DNA of 64,000 nucleotides from Pyricularia pennisetigena (taxonomy: Eukaryota > Ascomycota > Sordariomycetes > Magnaporthales > Pyriculariaceae): the NCBI RefSeq assembly GCF_004337985.1, contig NC_043743.1, positions 2,022,909-2,086,908 on the forward strand, in the 5' to 3' direction. The first letter of the stretch is position 1. Every line of letters starts with the position of its first letter. Positions 57,351 through 64,000 of the stretch are shown in pieces. Under the pieces are notes generated by a model, which was not told the origin of the DNA, ran no database searches, and worked only from the letters and a program-made list of their open reading frames with translations. The position numbers were made by a program, and so were the translations under genes.

Positions 57351-59828
57351 AGTACCCGTTTTGACAGGATGAATGGAGGGACCGGGTCATGTCAGTATCT
57401 TGTTTTTTGATATCTCTTGCCACGACGATAGGGATTTCTGGGACTACAATGGCTCGAGGGGTGCAATCCAATCACCTCGCTCATATTGCCTGAAAGGATC
57501 GATTGCCTTTGGGGATGATATAGACGCTGATCTAGCTGTGAGAGAGCCAATTCATCATGGTCACTCACAGTCGAGAGCTCGGATTTTTCCATATGCAACG
57601 AAACATGGGAACTGGGAATAGATCCCGAGTCACCGGGGTTGCCTCAAATGCTAATTGTTGGAATAGACTTGAGCCAAGGGACGCTTTATTGGCATTCTTG
57701 ACTATCAAAATGAAGAGTACACTCTGGAGGCCACGATCAATGAGATTCTGCGCATCCAAGCGTCAACAGAACGCCGTGACCATTTCAATACCCGGAATAC
57801 GCAAAGCAGCTGTCTGGCCAGGGAAAAAAAAACAACCACATTTTATGATGGACAAAAGTTGATCGGCTCGAAGCTCCAATCATCGAGCAGGGCAGTAGCC
57901 GCGCGGCTCCCGTTGGCGCCAAGGACCCGGAGTACCACTTTGGAACGATACCACGATACCACCAACATGTAGCTTAGTTGCCAAGCAAGCCGCGTCAGTC
58001 TCCCACATTTGAAAGGCATCTTTCATGAATAGTGTAAAACTCTCTTACTCGTCTGCAATGAATACCTTGCCAAAACCCGGCCGTTACAAACCCAAGGCTT
58101 CGTTTACAAGAGCAACCTCTTGGCATTCTACGTAGTATTGTCCTGACACTATTCATGCAACACCTGCTTACAGTAGTTGCTCACTGGGCTGACCACACTC
58201 GCAGACCACCTCCTGAGTGAATTCAAGAATCAAAGAAAAGAAAGAAAGAAAAAAAAAATCAGTTGAATCTCCAACCTGCTTCATCTGGATCGCTACCAAA
58301 GATAATCTGCCACCGCATTGAGCTCAAATGTCAGATATAGGCCTGTTTCTCAAGACAATCAACCAGTGATCGTCACCCGCACAGAGGACCGATGACATTC
58401 GGGATCCAGATAGTGCAATCAACGGTAGAGCTCTTTGGAAACACCATGCCTACCGTCGTTAAGAATGGGGCCAAGACTACTACCAAAAAGGAGGTGTCAA
58501 GAACTGGATAAGCGATCAAGAAGTTCATGCCATTGCTTGGATGTTTGCGAAGCAGCCCGCAATAGCTCCGTCCGTCTGCAACCCATGAAAAAAAGGAAAA
58601 GAAAAAAAATAGGGAAAATGGTGCACATCAATTCGGGTCGATCGTCAAAGCGTCCGACTGGCACCAGTCCTTGTGAAGAAGGCCTTTTTTTTTCGATTTG
58701 AAACCTCGCATCACAGAAAGGCCGTGGCGATCAGCATAAAAAAAGACTAGACCAGGGCATTTTGTTCCCGTAGAGAAATAAAAGGGGAAATGCTAAGGTG
58801 TGTTAGTTCGATCGACGAACGCATGAACTTCTTCAGTCAGGCGAGGTGAACATCACGCCGAAGGAGAGGAAAAAAAAAAAAAAAAAAAGGAAGAGGACCC
58901 CACTACGTGTTGCCCCGGATGGTTATTTGCCATGGGTAAGTAGCCGAAGGAAAGGACGTGAAAGGGGAAAAAAGAGGACCAAAGGACGAGGAACTGGACA
59001 AGACACAACCCACCAAAGCAAAGAGAACTAAAATAAAATAATAATATTAATAATTGCGTAATCAAAAGAGCGTCATGATTCCAAAGCCTTACAAACAACA
59101 GCCAAGAAGTAAATAGGAAAGTTGTTCGCCGTTTTCACGTCAGGTTTCTGTTTGGGGGGGGGGGGGTTTTTTCGCTGCCATTCGCATCCCGAGCCTCAAT
59201 GGGCTAGTGGCCCGCGGGAACCAGACATTCAAAAGATCTGGTACAGAAGAGGGAAGAACACTAAAAAAGACTTTCTTGGTAATTAAGAACCACAGGTAGC
59301 CTGCCTACCCTACCTACCGTAGCAGCTTAAGCGAGGATTTTCTTTGGCGCCGCGATTCGATTGGACCCGCAAGTCCGCGTGCCGAAACCACGGGCGATTT
59401 GCTGTTGCCCTGCAAGTTTCTTTTTTATTTTTTTTTTATTTTATTTTTGTTGGTCTCCATTTCATTCTTGCACCGTGTTTTTTTGACTCCAACAAAGGGA
59501 AACGCAACCAATCTCACCAAATGAATGGTTTATTCCAGGATTGGGCGCCCCAGAAAGACCAGACGGTCTCGTCCAGTCGGATGTCTTGCGATAAATGGTA
59601 ACCACCTCGCTCATTTAACTGGGAAGAGGGAAGAAAAGGAGAATAAAAAGAGGGAAGCGCAGTAAGCGCTTAGGAACGGGCCGTGAAGCCGAGGCGAGGA
59701 GGGAGAAAAAAAAAAAAAAAAAAACTGGCGGGCCAAAAGCAGGCCGATTGATTACGTGGTTGATCAGATAGAAACAAGGTACATCACGATACGTTGGGAT
59801 CAGCATCAGTTAGTTATCACTGTAACTA

Positions 59829-59851
59829 CTACCTACCTACCTACCTACCTA
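59829..59851. repeat. (CTAC)n tetranucleotide repeat
   Basis: About five to six CTAC/ACCT units, followed by degenerate copies (CTACGTACATACCTAC). Confidence 0.85.
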
Positions 59852-62501
59852 CGTACATACCTACTGCAAATGCAAGTGCAGATGCAAAATGCAAAGCAAG
59901 GCGGGGAAGGTATTGTATCGTAGGTTGCCAAGGTGCCGTGCCACCTTCCCTCTCCTCCCTAAATTCGCAAGCTTTCCTCAGGTTGGCAGTAGTCAGCTCT
60001 GCTGTACCAAAGTTGAATATCCATGGAGTTGAAGGGTATCTGTTTCTGACAGACGTCAACGCGCGTATGGCCCGCCCGCGTGTTTCCTAGTCCCAGATAG
60101 TATTAGACCTAGCAGAAAGAACTCCAGAGATGCCCAGGCCCATCGTCAATCGACAGGGGTGACGGCACGATACGGTACCTAGCCTCCAGCCAAGTGAGGA
60201 GCGCTTCGTTCGGCTTTGTCTCAGGCTGAAGAAGCTCCTTCCAAGATCCAGCCAGGGGCGGAACCCTGCACCGTATTTGACCCTGGCGCCAAGCTTCCCT
60301 AGCTGTTATAGCTGTCAAAAGCGATGCGATAATAATAGCAACCTCGTTAACGCAGCATCTTCGATCGCATGACAACACCGGGGGTTCAATGCCGCAGACA
60401 AGGTTCCCGAACAGATTGTGATGGCAACGGACGAGAACCCTACAACCAGACTGAAAAAAAAGGGCATTTTGGTCAGGACACTTTCATGGAGCAGAAAACG
60501 TATCAAGAAGCGGTTCTTGATTCCACATGTCAAGGCGATAATGCTACCCAAGCTATTGTAGACTGACAAATCGCCAAGACGCACGAGGACCAAAGAACGG
60601 TACCGACCATTCACGTGAAAAAAAAACCCCCCGATAGTAATGTAGTTACAGATACCTAATCATGGTAATTATTACTCGAGTGCTGCAAATCTGGAAGAAG
60701 ATCCGCTTTGCAAGAAAACAAGAAAAAAACATGAGTCAATGAGCCTGAGCCATTCAGAGAAACACATTATTCGAATTAAACCAAACGGATCCATATCGGG
60801 AGAATGGCGGCATGTTAATATGGGAATCCACGTTATTCACATCCCTAACAATGTCAGTGTGAATCTTTCTTTCCATCTGCTATAAGGTACCCGTCCGTAT
60901 CTCAGATCACATCGGCATAATGGAGGGGCGGGTTGCAGCGTTAACAAGATGCAGGTACTCACGATTTGGCGATTTGGAAGACCGGTGAGCAAGGGAACAA
61001 TCAATGAGAGGTTGGGGAAACTAAGGGACGTATCGAGAACGAATCAGATGAACCGAGACCGTGCGTTGGAGATCGCTTAACCCAAGACAATTGAATTTCT
61101 CGATTTGCATCCACTGTGGTGCAGAAGCGAAGTGGCGAGTTTGTAGATACTGAGATCTATGGATACGGCTACTGTTGTTGCGTATCTATTGTCCGCCCAG
61201 ATTTTTTAGTTTAGCTGCATGGCAGTTGGGAAAATGCCTAGTCGGTTGGCTGGGGCTGGCTGTTCGGTTAGCGAGATGTTTTCTGTTGGCAAACCGTTGG
61301 TTCGGATGCCAAATGCTCCGACAAGATGGCCGCCGCTCAATTCTGTTCAACAAGTCTCAGAGAAAGAGAGACAGAGAGAAAAAAAGAAAAAGAAAAAAAA
61401 GAAAAAAAAGAAAAAAGAAAAAAACCGCTGGGCATTGGTTGTGAATGAATGAACGGTATTGTTTTCTGCGTCGGCTGCATGTCCGCCGTGTGGCCCCCCC
61501 GGATCGTTTTACAAAATCCTTAGTTTGCAGTATTTTGGGTCGCTAAAGTGTCGGAACCAGTGGATGAAATGGGGCGGTCGGGTGGCTGAGATCCGGCGGA
61601 CTTGGTCCTCAATTGCGGTCAAGATGCCGTTTGTTTTTCGGAGGTTTTGTTTCTAGGTCTAGATAGGACAAGGACTAGGCATAGAACCTATGGCCAGATC
61701 TGAAGAATAGCGTTGAGTTCCATTTCGGAATTTTAACCGTCCATCTTTTTTAGATGCACGGCACGGCCAGACAATAACACCACCGAGTAAGGTTGCTGTA
61801 GGTGTGCCGTACCGCGTACTTCCGTAGACAAAACGGATCCAATCCCTTTCCTCGGGCAGTGGTCGCCGAGCTTTGGCAAGGGTTCTATGACCAACCTGAC
61901 ACGTTGACTAGCACCACCCCGAGCTTAGAATTAATGTTTCGATAGACGTAAGCAAGCCAGCCCGCTTACCACCTAGTTGGTGCTACTGTAGCTAGTTAGC
62001 TAGCTAGTTCTCTCTACCTTGAACTTGGTAAGTTTGAGTGCGGAGTTAAAGCCGTCGGGGTAAACATCGGTTTCAATTGAAAGAAGCTGAACTATAACAA
62101 AAAAAGAAAGAAAGAAAGATGGAAATACAATAACAAATGATTCATGGAATCTGGTAATTTTGATGACAATATCCGTCTCTTGCATTTTTGAGATTACTCT
62201 TGTATCAGATATCGTCTGTACCGTTGAATTGAGATTTGATACAATGTTACATATCCTTCTTGCCAATCTTTTCCCAGTGTAGAAAAAAAAACCCAGCACT
62301 AACAGCAGAATCCGATGCGGAAAGCACATCGCTCGACAGGTTTTTCCAAGATTCGCAATGATGAAAAAGCCCACTAAAACTGCGACCTTGGGAGGGGCGC
62401 CTTGGTACCAAATCGCACAAGACTCTCCGGTCCCGGAACTAGTCAACTCCAAATACAAAGGAATGGTCTGTCAGCACGTGTGAGACTTGGATGATTGTGA
62501 T

Positions 62502-62503
<2 letters not shown>

Positions 62504-62534
<31 letters not shown>
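62504..62534. repeat. T31 homopolymer
   Basis: The longest homopolymer seen, followed by a short CT tract. Confidence 0.95.
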
Positions 62535-63104
62535 CTCTCTCTGTCTTCTGTGGGTTCCTTCCAAGGTTGCACTGGTAGCTCGTCTGGGAAGTTGCCTCGC
62601 CGTGGTTGTTGTCTTGTCGATTGACGTGCTTATCACGCTTTACCGCTCTCGCATTCGGACATGGGAAGTACTGGGTTCCTGTCCCAGTCCCACTGGTATT
62701 TTACTACTTAAAACCCCTGTGAGCCTCCACTGCCTCGTGGTAAAAGGTGTAGAATGTGGGCTGGTGGGTTCTAGCTCAGACGGGAAGTGGAGGTACATCC
62801 CAGAGCTGAGTTTTAGGTATAGGGACAGTACAGGACTGGCTGGAGCTCTGGAGAGTAGCGCAACCACGGTTGGAAGAAATGTTGTCGTTGCCAGCATCAT
62901 TTGGTTTTTTGGGGGGAGGGTTTTCTGCTATACTTGCTCAGTTAATGTCTGTCATTGTCAGCATCCCTACCAATATTTATCCAAAGTTAAGAAGTCTAAT
63001 GTACATATACTACATACCTACGGTAAATATGCTGTGGGAATCCAGGGTCCTACGAGTCTACAGCACTGTACTGTACTGTAATTACCTAGCACTTTGCCGG
63101 CTTA

Positions 63105-63130
63105 CAGCAGAGCACAGCACAGCACAGCAA
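63105..63130. repeat. (AGCAC)n pentanucleotide repeat
   Basis: Four to five AGCAC units in non-coding DNA. Confidence 0.75.
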
Positions 63131-64000
63131 TGGCCGCCCGCATTTACCAGCATCCGACACTGAAACCTCAACAGCGCCTCAATCGGCACCTAGTCCTAGT
63201 GCATGCTCGGCCCCGACGACTCCAACCCAAGCAGGCGGGCGCATCGGCTACGTAGGTAGTATCCCATCTCTTAGGGGAGGGAAAAAAAAAAAAAAAGAGA
63301 CGGACGGACGGTGCTTAGTGGATCGGTGGCCACCCCCTTGCTCATAGCACAAGAGTCAGCCTCACACTCACAGCTGCAAGCGACATTCTTTTTTCCCTGC
63401 TGCCGTCTGAGGTTTGGTGCCTCAAGCTGAACAAGCGTGCCTGACATTGCGCACATGCATCCATCTTTCTTTTCTTGGCTCTCCACCGCTCATCAAGCCC
63501 ACCCTCTCCCACGGTACGTACTAGACCCAGGTGGTCCTAGTACCAGCACCTTGTGGTCGTAGTACTGCGACCTCAAGCCCTGGCTGTCAACGAACCCAGG
63601 GCCAAGATGAACCATGCAAGACCACGCACTCACTCACACGCACATTGCGGGTGGGCCCTGGTCCGTCTCCATGAGATCGACATGGCAAGGGATCAGATAT
63701 AGCCCTGGCTTGGCTTAATGCTTTTTGTTGTGTAGTGGTAGCCAGACGTCTACAGTACAGCACTTCCCTACCCCGGTGGAGAGCATATCATACCATATCA
63801 TCACTGCCTAGCTTCATCCTAGAAGGCGGGACATGTGGTACTGGTCGTTATTGGCTAGTGACGAAACACCATCTGTTCGTTTACTTTTTCCCTTTCATTT
63901 TGCTTTGCTGGCTCCGGGACCACCAGCCCATCGTCGTATAATTCCCATCTTTCCCCTCTGCTCCCACTTACGATCGTTCTTCGGCCCCTCACGAAACTCT

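Larger units (their letters stand above)
57351..64000. other. 6.6 kb without recognised gene
   Basis: Scattered minus-strand open stretches at 57.39-57.76 kb may belong to the kinase-like remnant. Beyond that there are only short frames, A/T homopolymers (58871-58888, 59707-59724, 62504-62534), a G13 run (59154-59166), an ACCT repeat (59829-59851) and a GCACA repeat (63105-63130). The far right end is pyrimidine-rich and could be the promoter of a plus-strand gene outside the window. Confidence 0.5.

Noticed and set aside
60382..60393. tRNA B-box-like GGTTCAATGCC
   Set aside because: Flanks do not pair as a T-arm and no A box or acceptor stem could be found; no tRNA called anywhere in the window.
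62491..63081. 196-codon plus-strand open frame starting with poly-Phe
   Set aside because: It starts in the T31 homopolymer and shows no conserved motif.
1..64000. Transposon, LTR or CRISPR array
   Set aside because: No transposase, reverse transcriptase or integrase-like protein text, no long terminal repeats noticed and no regularly spaced repeats; long-distance repeats could not be computed by eye.

Overview
This window reads as nuclear DNA of a filamentous ascomycete, most likely a Sordariomycete. Genes carry short (about 50-110 nt) GT...CTAAC/CTGAC...AG introns. The gene set includes a velvet regulator, an Ndt80-like regulator, a fungal GH3-GNAT hexosaminidase, a CE8 pectinesterase and a two-domain glyoxalase I. 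Coding density is low, intergenic regions are long, and A/T homopolymers of 15-31 nt are very frequent. No bacterial, plasmid, phage or CRISPR features were seen.

Left region (1-9.6 kb): part of an N-acetylglucosamine (GlcNAc) catabolic cluster. In order: the 5' part of an Ndt80-like transcription factor (ron1-like, minus, running off the left edge), a GH3 beta-N-acetylglucosaminidase fused to acetyltransferase-like domains (nag3, minus), and GlcNAc-6-phosphate deacetylase (dac1, plus). The clustering of an Ndt80-like regulator with nag3 and dac1 is what is known from Trichoderma (RON1 cluster). The kinase, deaminase and transporter members, if clustered here, would lie left of the window. 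The divergent nag3/dac1 intergenic region holds a perfect 13-bp palindrome made of two MSE-type (CRCAAAW) half sites, a plausible target of the linked Ndt80-like factor. This is my preferred candidate for follow-up.

12-20.6 kb: a secreted protein with a Gly-Lys repeat, a BTB/POZ protein, a secreted pectin methylesterase, and the developmental velvet regulator vosA (all four exons resolved).

20.6-40.6 kb: about 20 kb with almost no recognisable genes. The exception is a 61-codon frame for a tiny secreted protein at 34.3 kb beside an AT-rich island. The rest is microsatellites, pyrimidine-rich tracts and recurrent short dyads (TACTGTA/TACAGTA, TAGGTACCTA).

40.6-54.4 kb: a housekeeping block. 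It holds FGAM synthase (ADE6, purine synthesis), a Gfo/Idh/MocA oxidoreductase with an apparent GC-AG intron, an SRP40/Nopp140-like nucleolar protein, glyoxalase I, an MFSD5-type molybdate-anion transporter, and a 2-oxoglutarate/Fe(II) oxygenase whose C-terminal half falls in a 500-N gap.

54.4-64 kb: a frameshifted remnant of a fungal kinase-like gene and otherwise apparently non-coding sequence.

Exon boundaries were worked out by eye from splice consensus, frame and family conservation. For ron1, nag3, dac1, the pectinesterase, vosA, ADE6, the oxidoreductase, glyoxalase and the transporter the exon phases add up exactly. The BTB gene, the GK-repeat gene and the 3' end of nag3 are less certain. 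No database search was possible.
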